Source of the DNA: Talinum fruticosum
Lineage: Eukaryota; Streptophyta; Magnoliopsida; Caryophyllales; Talinaceae
Length of the DNA stretch: 64,000 bases
NCBI GenBank assembly: GCA_021018815.1
Contig: JAITYX010000053.1
Coordinates: 1,302,001 to 1,366,000, forward strand
Direction of reading: 5' to 3'
Each line of letters begins with the position of its first letter. The first letter of the stretch is position 1. Both the position numbers and the translations under genes were made by a program. The notes beneath the pieces are model-generated. The model made no database searches. It was not told the DNA's origin and saw nothing but the letters and a program-made list of their open reading frames with translations. Positions 22,439-32,030 of the stretch are shown here, piece after piece.

Positions 22439-22451
22439 GGCTCTAATACCA
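22439..22451 (-). other. Copia A primer-binding site
   Basis: The minus strand reads TGGTATTAGAGCC two bases after the LTR end, which fits the initiator methionine tRNA 3' end with one change from TGGTATCAGAGC. Element B has the same word at 62319-62331. Confidence 0.88.
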
Positions 22452-22453
22452 AT

Positions 22454-23925
22454 TGAAGGTTTGCTCCTGGAGAGTCTAAGTCACCCTAGAGGGAGCGTGA
22501 ATAGGGTGATGAGGAAATTTAACAAAAAAGGAGGATTAAAGTTTAAAACAAACTTTGATTACTGTCGAGTCTAGATTACACTAAGAAAAGTGTGAACTTA
22601 GAATTACATAGAAACCCTCCTGGGCGGAAAACCATGGCCAGTGCTAATCCAAGCACCAAGTCAAATCCACTATTTTGAATCCATAAAATACGGTAGATAG
22701 ACTCAACTAGAAATGCTCCTTTAGACAACTCCTTACAAAGTTTTCCTAGACTCAAAAGTTCCCTTATCCGATCTAATACTTCCTAACCGATGTAACCTTT
22801 ACGGCTAGGGACAAGCGAGCTGAGTTAACCCTTACAGCTCGAGTCAAGGGACCTTACTCAGAAAGTAAGAAAGAGAATTTGTAACTGATTACAAGATCTT
22901 ACAACTCGGAAAGATGTTAAGTATAGAGTTGGAGTTGTAAGTAGAAGATTGAATACAAATACAAAGACTTTTACTTAAGTAAGTGTATTAACAATGATTC
23001 CAGCAATCTTCAAGTCTTAAGAGTTGGCTTCTATTTATATATGACCAAGCAGATTAGTTGTTGTGACTATCTTCCGACTAAAAGTCCTCTATGACCGTTG
23101 TAACGGTTTTTCGAGTCGCTCGAAAAAGATCCGTTGAGATGTGAACGTTGTAAAACGGCTCTTGATTCCTTAGGATGTTCCAATCCACTTGGTGGTGTCC
23201 GAAAAGTAAGGTGGAAACCAACGTTGAGCTTAGCGTTGAAGATTTTCCATTTTGGAAACGGACAACCACGACATAGTGTCTGCGCCTTGGTCGGAAGTAG
23301 AAAAGCCCTGTCTGCTAGTGATTGACGACTTGAAGCTAGGTTACTTTTGTATTTCAAAAATAGAATAACCTCGTTTAAATAACCTACAAAAGTAAATCAA
23401 ATTTTGGTTCTCAAAGTATAAAATATTTTTGTCCAAGATTAGACACGAGATAATAATTTAATTAAGATAATTAAGTGCATAATTATCTAAGTCCTGGAAG
23501 AATGGAATTTTGCTTGAGTCTAAAATTTCATCTACGTCGATCTAGAAGAAGATCAAGTTAGATAAAGAATGTCGAGTAAGAGTACTTAATCTAGACATAT
23601 ATAGTTCAAACAAAACAAGCTAACTTAGAGAGTTGAATCAAAGTAGTAATTCACTTGAACTTAGAATATGAAGTTAGACATGAGTTTAAAAGTGTTAGAG
23701 CGAATGTTTGAACATGCGATAAGTCTAAGTGATGTCCGAGGGACTCGGAATTAAGTGAAAACACATGCAATACTTTACTGTACCATGCAGAAAAGTTTTT
23801 AAACCACTCGAATAGTTTCTATAGTACTCAAAATGACTTGTAATCAAAACTTATAAAAGATTAAGTTTGTACCTGAATTCTTGATAGTACTCGGAATGAT
23901 ATACATGCAAGGTCCGAGTCTTCCA
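22454..23925 (-). mobile_element. Copia A 5' LTR (1472 bp)
   Basis: On the plus strand it starts TGAAGGTTTGCTCC next to the PBS and ends GTCCGAGTCTTCCA next to the AAGAT TSD. A TATA-like box is at 23031-23040 (minus). The frames at 23067-23357 lie in LTR sequence and are not conserved as protein. Confidence 0.9.
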
Positions 23926-24480
23926 AAGATTTACAAACTTTCTCACCGGATGGAGGACAAAGGCTACCCACATGATGGACCAACCTTCCGAGAAGGATCA
24001 AGTCAGAATAATTGTGAAGAATCTTCAACTCTGCCCACAATCAGCACCTTAAGTTCCTAACATTCATGAGTTTCTCGGCTCTTAGAGATGCGAGTCATGC
24101 CGATAGAAGAAGAATTATCTACCACGACCACAAAAGTTGTGATTGAAGATAGAGGAAACTCTCAATCCAAAGACAAGAAAACCTCTAATTAAGGCAATAC
24201 TAGCGATCAATGCCCTAAACAGGTATAATGACTACACTCCAATTGATACTACATAAGCTCAAGCCCTCGACCGCTCGTTGCCTACAAGGAAGATAGAATT
24301 GCCAAGCTGTAAGAGCAGAATTAGAAACCTCGAAACAATAAAAAAATTAGGATGTAGGAAAATTCTATAAATACCATCATGCACAAAGACTTGAGACCGA
24401 ACAATGTTGGAGGTTTAAGAACAAGTTGGAAGCATGTTCCGCAACGGTCGACTATCTCTCCCTAAGGACGCCCAAAAGCC
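23926..24480 (+). pseudogene. gag: Tat-clade gypsy gag, C-terminal part
   Basis: This continues the gag domain after the copia insertion: the RWRTKAT and EKDQVRIIVKNLQLC segments match the end of the retrotransposon gag family. Near 24349-24432 the sequence KFYKYHHA...CWRFKNKLE matches the short Cys-His element C-x-YH...C-x-x-LK of Tat gag. Several stops are present. Confidence 0.8.
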
Positions 24481-25050
24481 TAGCAATAATAAAAATCCCT
24501 TCAGCGGTACCTTAGCCATATTCTCCGAACCCATTCTACGTTAGTGGGACCCATCTGTCTTCATTCAAGATATCAATGAGTTTAAACCACCTGCTAGCTT
24601 ACCATCTCTAGACCCAAAAGTCCATGGATAGTGGGTAAGTGATGAAGAAGACGTATACGAAATCAAAGATGATATTGATGATAACTTATAGGGCACACCA
24701 CCCTTAGAAGAAGACGACTTTTGAGGAGAACCAAAGAGCCATGAAATCCAATTCCTCACTATATCCGGGCGACATAGTACACCTGTGGGTCCATAATAGA
24801 CTCAAGCAAGCCCCAAAAGAACTCGAAGTTGTTAAAGAAGAAAACCTAATCCTAAAATAGCTTCAAAACTTAAAGTTGATATCTCTATCTAACAACTTAT
24901 ATTTACTTCCCAAAAGCATAGGCATGCCTTGATTGATGTACTTAACAAATTTGAGGTCTCTCCCGAAACTAAATAGAGAAAGTAGTAGGATTGGTCAATA
25001 ATGGGGATGGAACCATCACCTTTAACAAGAAATATCTCCTTGAAGAAGGC
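24481..25050 (+). other. Gag-protease spacer of the Tat element
   Basis: The plus-strand frame is poorly preserved. There is acidic sequence around 24630-24720 in the frame VSDEEDVYE. No recognised domain. The minus-strand frame at 24565-24759 is taken to be chance. Confidence 0.4.
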
Positions 25051-25059
25051 ATTGCACAT

Positions 25060-25450
25060 AACAATGCTCTTTATTTGACCGTAACTTGCATTAACAAGTT
25101 TGTCCTTCTAACCTTAGTAGACAATGGATCTGCCACACATGTTTGTCCTTGGAGGATCGCAAAAGATTAGGCATCGAAGAGCAACAACTCTCTAAGCAAA
25201 TTGTTCATCTTCGAGCCAATGATAATTCTTAAAGGATAGTTTTGGGAACACTACCTCCGCCAATTGATGTTAGATCGGTACTTGAAAAACTTTGACGTCC
25301 ACGTCTTAGACATTCCCGCTACATTTAACCTTCTTCTAGGATGCCTTTAGTTACACGACCATTAGGCAGTGCCCTCCATACTACATTAGAAAGTCAAGAT
25401 GATCATTAAAGGTCAAGTTGTAACCATCAATGGAGATAATCCCTGTGCCA
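25060..25450 (+). pseudogene. pol: Tat-clade gypsy protease
   Basis: The active-site segment reads LVDNGSATHVCPW (about 25115-25155), the VDNGS form used in Tat/Ogre proteases. About 60 residues further are FDVHVLDIPATFNLLLGC, LHDH and AVPSILH, matching the second half (LLGRPW, AVPSTLHQ) with a few substitutions, and then GQVVTINGDN. Stops at the Trp/Gln codons show decay. The enzyme would cleave the polyprotein. Confidence 0.82.
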
Positions 25451-25625
25451 TCATCACCTCCAAAGAGTCGTCGTTGAAATTGGACACGAAGTGGCCAATG
25501 AGAAGCCTTATGGGGTTGAGAGTGTCGCTACTATAGACAAGGATGAAGCACCTCTCAACTTCAATCCTTATGGAAACCCTAGTGTCCTGTCGATGCTAAG
25601 GAAAAAGGGTATTTTCCTGGCCTAG

Positions 25626-26500
25626 TTGCGAGCGAGGAGGGCATACCACCCAATCTTTCCACCCCTTGAACCCACAAACAACTATAAGTTCGAGCTAGGC
25701 TATCAACCTACTACAAAGGAAATAGCCCAAGCCAAGTGGCTGATTCAAACTAGGAGGACTACACCATTCATAGTCCATTTTATCAAACTCTCTCCTCATA
25801 CCCTAAATGGGCAATTCCTGAAAAAAGGGGATGACTTCCCCTACTACGGCTTTCTTGAGCCTTACAGCCTCAAAGAGAAGGGCATTCTGGTACCTGGTTT
25901 AGAAGTCTTCAACAAGCTGCCATGTGCTAGAAAAGGACGCACCCTACCTCCTCGAAGAGGGACAGTCTACACAAGACTGGACCAATGCGGCTGAGAGCAA
26001 TATTTTTGGTCTTCCGTTCGGATAGGTAAAGAGCCTAGAGGGAATTCGGTTTCGGTACTATCCTAATCTGTGTCACACCCGCAGTTTGATCTGTCTAGAT
26101 TCATCACCGACGGTGAAAGCATATTACTTGGATCGATGCTTGAGGGCCAAGAGTTTGTTGTTATCTTAGGAGAGCATCCCATTCGTGAGTCTAGCACCAG
26201 GGCTGTTATTTTTGTTTCCAATTCTATTAGTTGGTCTTCTAGTTCTATAGTTTTCAATTCCGGAACTTCTATTTCGAGTCCGATGTACTCGATTTCCTCA
26301 TTCTATAAGATGAACCTTTCCACTTACTCTTTACCTTCTCCTATTTTTAATTGTTTTACCTCTAATGATGAATAAGAAATACCTAAAGAATTAATTAAAG
26401 TTATGGAAGATCATAAAAATTGCTAACCAATAATAGAGAAAATAATAACAATTAATCTAGGATCGGTTGATACACAAGAGGTCAAAATGGGAAAATACTC
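25626..26500 (+). pseudogene. Tat element protease-RT linker
   Basis: A 122-codon open stretch (25626-25994) reads ARRAYHPIFPPLEPTNNYKF, GYQPTTKEI and LKEKGILVPGLEVFNK. This is the poorly conserved linker after the protease, where related elements have the motif GYxPGKGLG. From about 26375 the frame resumes with EIPKELIKVMEDH and INLGSVDTQEVKMGK, the segment just before RT in Tat elements. Between them (26000-26370) is a low-information part rich in Ser/Ile codons on both strands. Confidence 0.6.
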
Positions 26501-26504
26501 GAAT

Positions 26505-27470
26505 CCGGAAGAGTAGAAGCAATTCACTTTGCTCCTTATAGAATTCATAGATGTCTTTGCATGGTCCTATAAAGACATGTCAAGGATAGATCCAAGTATA
26601 GCCGAACATAAAATGCCACTATATGAAGACGCCAAGTAAGTAAAACAGAAGCTTAGGAGGATGAAACGTGAATGGGCATTCAAAATTAAAGAAGAAATCC
26701 AGAAACAATTAGAAGCATGGTTTATCAAAGTGGTCCATTATCCTTAGTGGGTAGCAAACAGAGTGCCGGTTCGAAGAAAGACGACATGGTCCCGATGTGT
26801 GACTACTTTAAGGATTTGAACAAGGCAAGCCCTAAAGATGATTTCTCGTTGCCTCATATCGACATTCTCATAAATAACATAACGGGACATGCTTTTCTCT
26901 TGTTCATGAATGGATATGCTTGTATAATTAAGTGAAGATGGCTGAAGAAGACATGGAAAAGACGACCAGTCATCACTTAATGGGGGATGTACTTGCTGTA
27001 TGGTAATGCCATTTGGGCTCAAGAATGTAGGAGCTACATATCGGAGGATAGCCACAACATTACTACATGATATGATACATAAGGAAGCCAAAGTTTATGT
27101 AGACGACATGATCATCAAGTCCAAGGATAGGGAAGGGCACTTACCTAGCCTTAAAAAATTCTTCGAAATACTAAGAAAGTACAACATGCCCCTTAACCCA
27201 CAAAGTATGCCTCCGGGGTAACCACAACAAAACTGCTAGGTTATATGGTTAGTCTTAGAGGAATTGAAGTAGATCCATCCAAGATTAAAGCCATCTAAGA
27301 GATCCCACCACCGAAAATAGAGAAAAAGATAAGAGGTTTCGTGGGACATTATAGTACATTAGTCGTTTCATATCAAAACCGACTATGGTCGATAAACCCA
27401 TCTTCAAGAAGCTTAAGAAAGGATCCGAGCCAATTTGGAATGAAGAGGGACAATAAGCATTCGAGAATGT
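26505..27470 (+). pseudogene. pol: Tat-clade gypsy reverse transcriptase
   Basis: The order of segments is complete: EFIDVFAWSYKDM, HKMPLYEDAK, KIKEEIQKQLEAWFIKVVHYP, WVANRVPVRRK, then in another frame KDLNKASPKDDFSLPHIDIL and ITGHAFLLFMNGY, then VMPFGLKNVGATYRRIATTL and KVYVDDMIIKSKDREGHLPSL, with the YVDD catalytic motif intact at about 27091-27102. It continues KLLGYMVSLRGIEVDPSKIK. At least two frameshifts and several stops break it. These motifs are those of Tat-clade RT. The enzyme copies the element RNA into DNA. Confidence 0.93.
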
Positions 27471-27960
27471 TAAGGAGTATCTAGCCAATCCACTAGTGTT
27501 AGTTCCACCCCAACCAAGGAAGCCTTTACTCTTATACCTCACTATAACAGAAACTATGATGGGAGCCATGTTAGCTCAATGGGATGGAAAGGAAGAGTAT
27601 GTAGTGTATTATTTAAGTAAAAAATTCTTAGATTACGAGACTAAGTACACGCCTTTAGAGAAGACATCATTAGCTTTAGTCCGGGCTACCATGAAGCTCG
27701 GGTGTTACATGTTGGCCCACACGGTACATGTAGTAACACCAATGGATCCCATGAAGTACATTCTTGAGCAACCAACCATCGAGTAGCAAGATAGCCATAT
27801 GGATAGTCATGTTGTCATGCTATTAGAATTCGAACTCAAGTATGTCCCTCAAAATGCAATCAAAGGAAGGGTAATGTTGAGATTCCTAGTCGATCTATAT
27901 GTGATTGAATCACAACCCGAACACCTCGATTTCCCGGAGGAAAACATTCTGCAAGTAGAA
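27471..27960 (+). pseudogene. pol: Tat element RNase H (RT-linked)
   Basis: Open from 27496 to 27786: PQPRKPLLLYLTITETMMG, YVVYYLSKKFLDYETKYTP, KTSLALVRATMKL. Then 27799-27930 reads LEFELKYVPQNAIKGRVM and FLVDLYVIE. This is the usual RNase H module fused to gypsy RT, followed by the KGQAL-equivalent linker. Only one in-frame stop separates the two parts. Confidence 0.88.
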
Positions 27961-28420
27961 GTCAACATGTGGATAATGTACTTTGACAACGCTTCCAATC
28001 AGAAGAGCTTTGGACTAGGGATCCTTTTAGTCTCGCCGGAGGGACCATATACTCCTATTTCAGTCAAGTTATATTTTGAGGTCACCAACAATGCCATAGA
28101 GTATGAAGCATGCATCACAGGACTTTAAGCTACCATAGAAATCGAAGCCAAGAACATCGGGGTTTTCAATAACTCCAGTATGATCATTAATTAGATCTCA
28201 TAGAAGTTGAGGTACGTAGTAAAGCATTAGCACCCTACCAGGCACATCCGATCAAATTAGCAAAATACTTTGATAGCATATCATATACTTACCTTCCTAG
28301 GGATGACAATCGGTTCGCGGATGCCCGAGCTAAATTAGCATCCATGACTAATATCCCTAGTGGCATTCATTTAATGCACATTCATATAGAACGACAAAGT
28401 CAACTCTGTACACATATACG
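27961..28420 (+). pseudogene. pol: Second (archaeal-type) RNase H of the Tat element
   Basis: The segments WIMYFDNASNQKSFGLGILL, PEGPYTPISVKLYFEVTNN and AIEYEACITGL define a second RNase H that begins with the DGAS-like catalytic Asp (here YFDNAS). The Glu of the EYEAC segment is present. Further on SSMIIN stands for the DSxLVI motif. Two RNase H modules in one polyprotein are a hallmark of the Tat clade of plant Ty3/gypsy elements, which supports the classification of this copy. Confidence 0.88.
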
Positions 28421-28756
28421 CACTCGAAGTGTCTAGTACTCGACCAAACCATGACATATATCAATATCCGGAAAATCAAGAATACCCATCGGACTCCACA
28501 CCTAGAGCCCAACAAGCCATCTCGTATGCTTGGAAGCTCAATTCTTCATGAACCAAGGACGACTGTCTAAGAAAACCAACATAGGAATTAGCTTATTTTG
28601 TGTTAATCAACATGAAGCATAGTGCATTATGACCAATATTCATGGTGAGGAATGTGGACCCCATACAAATGGAAGAATGTTGGTTTAGAAAATTCAGAGG
28701 TTAGGATACTATTGGTCGATCATGGCAGCGGACGAGTCCTCCAATATATTTGCCCT
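28421..28756 (+). pseudogene. pol: Tat element integrase, N-terminal part
   Basis: The segment NIHGEECGPHTNGRMLV then IQRLGYYWSIMAADESSN (about 28640-28750) is the start of the integrase zinc-binding domain (H-x-E...CG.H.G...GYYW). It is cut by the MULE insertion and resumes at about 30264 with FVKKCHKC. Stops are present. Confidence 0.85.
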
Positions 28757-28759
28757 TAA

Positions 28760-29008
28760 AGTATTCACGAAATGCAGCTTTTCTCCCCAATTGTTTTTCC
28801 GTTCAATCGTGCCATTAATTAATTAAAACCATGCGAAATTTACCCTTGGGGCCCACAAAAACCGATTTTAACAGGTTTTTAAGTGTTTTTCAATTTTTTT
28901 AGGTGGTTTTCATTTTGGGCGAGGCTTGGGCAAGTGGAAAAAAAAAAAAGAAAAAAAGTTTTTGTACTCACTCATCATCTCCCTCCCTCTCTCTCCTTCC
29001 CAAGTCAC
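28760..29008. repeat. MULE terminal inverted repeat, left
   Basis: It shares with the right repeat, as reverse complement, the words CCCAATTGTTTTTCCGTT, AATCGTGCCATTAATTA, AAATTTACCCTTG, GCCCACAAAAAC and CACTCATCAT...CCCTCC...CCCAAGTCAC. Identity is high over about 250 bp, with a poly-A tract of about 12 at 28939 as the main difference. Confidence 0.9.
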
Positions 29009-29295
29009 CGAGCAACACCACTCCATAGCTATACACATCACTCTTCTCAGTCAACCTAAACGACTTATTTGAAATGGTAATATCCCGATGAATCACCGGA
29101 GGCTGAACCGTGAAATGGAGGTACTCCATGGCTATGGCGATTTGTAGCGTAATATCAACTCGGATGGGTCAATGTAGCAGACCCTTTTATCGGGCCGGGC
29201 CATGGATGTGGTCCGCCAAGGTCTCGTTCGGGATGTAATTCTAAACGAGTAAAAGCCCTCTCGGTTCACTGCAATATTCATGGAGCTTTACCGGA
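29009..29295 (-). pseudogene. Captured receptor-like kinase: kinase-domain fragment
   Basis: Minus-strand frames give, from the N-terminal side: VDHPNPVKLHEYCSEPRGLL (29230-29290), YNYIP.ETLADHIHGPA, RVDITLQIAIAMEYLHF, QPPVIHRDITISN (catalytic-loop HRD at about 29085-29093), and KSFRLTEKSDVYSYGVVLL (29010-29070). These are kinase subdomains IV to VIb and IX. The activation segment with DFG, which should lie between HRDI.SN and KSFRLTEKSDVYS, is missing, so the captured copy has an internal deletion of about 50 codons. The motif wording fits LRK10-like/WAK-like receptor kinases. The kinase cannot be active. Confidence 0.88.
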
Positions 29296-29610
29296 TTTGG
29301 ATGGTCGACTCGGTTGGGCCGATTTACTGATTCGGTTTCACGTACACCGGAAAAGTGATGCCTAGAAAGCCAATCAAACATAGAAGGACAAAAATGGCAG
29401 AGAGAGATGTTATTCTCTCGTAGTGTAGGAACGACCCATCAACGAAGCACAAAAAGGGCTTATTCGGGTCGGATGATTTGGACTTGTAGACACCTTTCTT
29501 ATTGATTTGGCAGTCTCGAAACAAGCGAAGTAATCGTCACCGGCTTCATCCCACTTAATCTAGATAGCAAACTTGAGAGAAACTTATCAAGGAACCTAAG
29601 AACGTCGTTT
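29296..29610 (-). pseudogene. Captured receptor-like kinase: ectodomain end and transmembrane segment
   Basis: The minus-strand frame 29324-29524 reads CQINKKGVYKSKSSDPNKPF, LCFVDGSF and then a hydrophobic stretch SLSAIFVLLCLIGFLGITF (about 29345-29415) followed by Lys, which reads as a single transmembrane helix. Upstream, in another frame (29530-29600), are IKWDEAGDDYFACFE. The order (W.., C..C, DPNKPF.C.C.DG, TM) matches the C-terminal WAK-associated ectodomain of LRK10-like kinases. The Cys pattern is partly lost. Confidence 0.75.
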
Positions 29611-29619
29611 TGGCAGCCT

Positions 29620-29910
29620 TGTTCCGAGATGGATCGGCGAGTGGATCCGCAATCAGCGAGTAACCGTGTCGGGTTCTTGATTAGAGAGCAATGCCATGGG
29701 TAGAGGCTGCAGTTAGGAGAGAGAGAGATCCGGGCAAACAGACATGGTGGTGCCCTCGCTGAAACCGAGAGGAAGTGGGAGTGTTGCTAGGAGGGAGAAG
29801 AAGGGGAGGAGAGAGAAAGGCAGCAAACTTAGAGGTGATGGAAGCATGGAGGAGGATGAGGAAGAGAGAGAAAGCACTCAAGAACTCATCAATGGAGATC
29901 CGATCCAAGA
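29620..29910 (-). pseudogene. Captured receptor-like kinase: probable N-terminal/signal region
   Basis: The minus-strand frame ending at 29681 contains EFLSAFSLFLILLHASITS near 29840-29885, a hydrophobic stretch like a signal peptide, followed by Ser/Pro-rich sequence without domain similarity. No ATG starts this frame in a good place (the codon at 29908 is TTG). It is collinear with the other two fragments, so it is probably the first exon of the captured gene, but this part alone would not identify it. Confidence 0.5.
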
Positions 29911-30005
29911 CTAAGATAGGGAGCGAGAATGAATGAGAGAGAATGAGTGAGTGAAGGGGGCTCGCTCACATGACATGGGAAGGAGAGAGAGGGAAGGACA
30001 TGATG

Positions 30006-30252
30006 AGTGACTTGGGAATGAGAGAAAGGGAGGGAAATGATGAGTGAATACAAAAAGCATTTTTTTAAATTTATTTTTTACCTGCCCAAGCTTACCTAAA
30101 ATGAAAATCGCCTAAAAAAATTAAAAATACTTAAAAGCTGGTTAAAACCAGTTTTTGTGGGCCACAAGGGTAAATTTTGCATGGTTTTAGCTAATTAATG
30201 GCACGATTAAACGGAAAAACAATTGGGGGTAAAACCGCATTTCGCAAATACT
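30006..30252. repeat. MULE terminal inverted repeat, right
   Basis: Inverted partner of 28760-29008. The outer part reads, as reverse complement, AGTATTTGCGAAATGCGG against AGTATTCACGAAATGCAG on the left. Confidence 0.9.
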
Positions 30253-31170
30253 ACCACAAATTTGTTAAGAAATGTCACAAGTGTCGGTGTATGCAAACTT
30301 ATAGCACCAACCACCGTCTTTCTTAACGACACTTGCATCGCCCTGGACATTCTCGGTTTAGGCATTGACATCATTGGTAAAGTAACCCCTAAAGGAATGG
30401 GTAGTCATGAATTTGTGTTAATAGCAATTGACTACTTTACCAAGTGGGTTGAAGCAACTTCTTATGGAACCTTAACGTTAAAGCACGTGGCAAAGTTCAT
30501 TACACGAAACATTATTTGTCGATATAAGGTACCCAATGAACTAATTAGTGACTATGGTAGTCACTTTAAGAAGGAAATAGTAGACTTATTGGACAAATAC
30601 AAAATCAAGCACCATAAGTCTTCCGCCTATTGCCCTCGGACCAATGGAGCAATTGAGGCTACTAATAAGAATATTTGCAAAATAGTGCGAGAATATGGTT
30701 GTTAGCTATAAGGATTTTTCCGAGAAGTTGCCTTTCGCTCTATGGGGCTACCAAACCTCCATGGGAGCAACACCCTACTCTCTAGTTTATGGTATGGAAG
30801 CAGTCCTTCTAATAGAAATAGACATTCCTTCATTACGGATCATTGCAGAATGTTAGATTCTTGAAGTAGAATGGGCTAATGTATGCTACGAAGAGTCGGT
30901 GTTGCTAGGTGAAAAGCGCTTAAATTCCTTGCATAATGTCCAAATATACCAAACATGTATATCAAGGGCATTTAACAAGAAGGTGAAGCCTCGTCATTTG
31001 CAAATTAGAAATTTGGTCCTGAAGGAGATTAAAGCACCAATTCAAGATCCTCGGGGAAAATTTAGGCACAGACTAACAAGGCTCATTCATACTTAGTCAA
31101 ATACCGCCAAAAGGGCGGTTAAGTTGACTAATTTGCATGGTGAAGACATTTTTCAATATACAAACTGGGA
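30253..31170 (+). pseudogene. pol: Tat element integrase, catalytic core and C-terminus
   Basis: After the MULE the zinc finger resumes with FVKKCHKC (30263-30287). The catalytic core is open from 30223 to 30705: LGLGIDIIGKVTPKGMG (first Asp), FVLIAIDYFTKWVEA, VPNELISDYGSHF (second Asp) and PRTNGAIEATNKN (catalytic Glu), so the DDE triad is present. Then LPFALWGYQTSMGATPYSLV and YGMEAV in a shifted frame, and the C-terminal part ISRAFNKKVKPRHLQ, NLVLKEIKAPIQDPRGKF, ending NWDRLKKYYV at about 31165-31190. One stop after EYGC (30703) and others break it. It would insert the cDNA into the genome. Confidence 0.92.
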
Positions 31171-31189
31171 TCGGTTAAAAAATACTATG

Positions 31190-31640
31190 TTTAGCATGAC
31201 ACTAAACTGCCCCCGTAATTAGCTAAGCCCGCCCCAACCAGGCTGCGCCTTAGTCCGCGTCGGCCACCGTCCGGACAACGATGGACCTGTCGAGCCGAGT
31301 AATCCCTTTGGCTATATTTTATATTTAATTGTTATTTTATTTTAACGATCCAATTAGATAGACCATTTAATTAATTAATTTTTATTTTAAGGATGGTCTA
31401 ATTAGGCAGATCCAAATTTATTATTTATTCCTCTAAGTGAGTGTTACAATAAATGAAACATAAAAGTGAGCATAAAACTTACTTTTTTACTTTTATTGAT
31501 GAAAGGTACGTCTACTACTTACCTGAATAAATAGCTAAATAAAAGGGAAATTAACAAGCATACTACTTGGAAAAATAAATTGTTTTAAAGTGGCAAAACT
31601 AAAATTCCCTAAATTTTTATTTCTTCCTAAAATTTTCAGC
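31190..31640. other. Post-pol non-coding stretch of the Tat element
   Basis: It starts with a GC-rich part (31210-31300) after the pol end and turns AT-rich, with the repeated phrase GACCATTTAATTAATTAATTTTTATTTTAAGGATGGTCTAATTAG. No frame or known element seen. Confidence 0.4.
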
Positions 31641-32030
31641 CCTAATCAATCTTTACTTTCTTCCTTTTTGGATCGCTAGACTCACCTGCATCCTCCTAGG
31701 TGCGTTTCTTCGACTCTTCGATCCTACGGGCTCTCCTCTCTTCAACTTCTTTAGCCTTAGCTTCTCTCCTGCGGGCTCGTTGGTCTACCTCCGGGTTTAC
31801 TTCATGAATATGAAGTTGTGCTGCAAGTAGGGATAGCTCCTCCGGGGTTCCGTTCTTGAGTCCTCGGTGCCTTGCGATGTTTGAGGTCTACTTCTTTTAT
31901 CCATTCCGGATAATATTCACAAACCATAGTAGTTTGTCTATCTATAGGTTTCAGCAACTTTGACAGGTTCATCCAAGTAATCAAGCCATGTCGAAACTCA
32001 CCTTGAGCTATCAAAACATGCAAACGAGTT
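31640..32030 (-). pseudogene. Antisense reading frame, basic C-terminal tail
   Basis: On the minus strand the frame reads FRHGLITWMNLSKLLKPID, YYPEWIKEVDLKHRK and then a charged tail EVNPEVDQRARRREAKAKEV, EERRARRIEESKKR and PKRKKVKID before a stop near 31640. The end PKRKKVK looks like a nuclear localisation signal. It lies antisense to the gypsy element, between pol and the 3' LTR, a place where Tat-clade elements are known to carry antisense ORFs. Frame changes and stops are present. Function is not known. Confidence 0.5.

Larger units (their letters stand above)
14355..23925 (-). mobile_element. Copia element A (Sirevirus-like), full span, internally deleted
   Basis: The element spans 9571 bp on the minus strand: 5' LTR 22454-23925, PBS 22439-22451, gag and pol remains 22381-18686, an extra ORF region 17999-16665, polypurine tract about 15854-15870, and 3' LTR 14355-15853. 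It is flanked by AAGAT repeats and sits in the gag of the plus-strand Tat element. Compared with element B it lacks about 884 bp including the protease active site (junction near 21320) and about 341 bp of RT (junction near 19725), so it could not have moved by its own enzymes. The left LTR terminus has lost or mutated its TG. LTR size, element size and the extra 3' ORF point to the SIRE/Maximus lineage. That assignment is by layout and motif, not by alignment. Confidence 0.92.
28757..30252. mobile_element. Pack-MULE with receptor-kinase fragment
   Basis: A segment of about 1.5 kb has long terminal inverted repeats (about 28760-29008 and 30006-30252) and interrupts the integrase zinc finger of the Tat element. 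Between the repeats, about 1 kb of minus-strand sequence codes for pieces of a plant receptor-like kinase. No transposase is present. Long TIRs, small size and captured exon sequence fit a Pack-MULE (Mutator-like). The 9-bp TSD expected for that class could not be fixed: TATATTTG-like and ACAAATTTG-like words at the two sides match only partly, and the exact ends are uncertain by several bases. Confidence 0.82.

Noticed and set aside
23067..23357. Minus-strand 96-codon frame and similar frames at 15000-15227 (+), 23134-23325 (+) and 53579-53830 (-)
   Set aside because: They lie inside copia LTRs and come from the same LTR part, with no conservation as protein on either strand.
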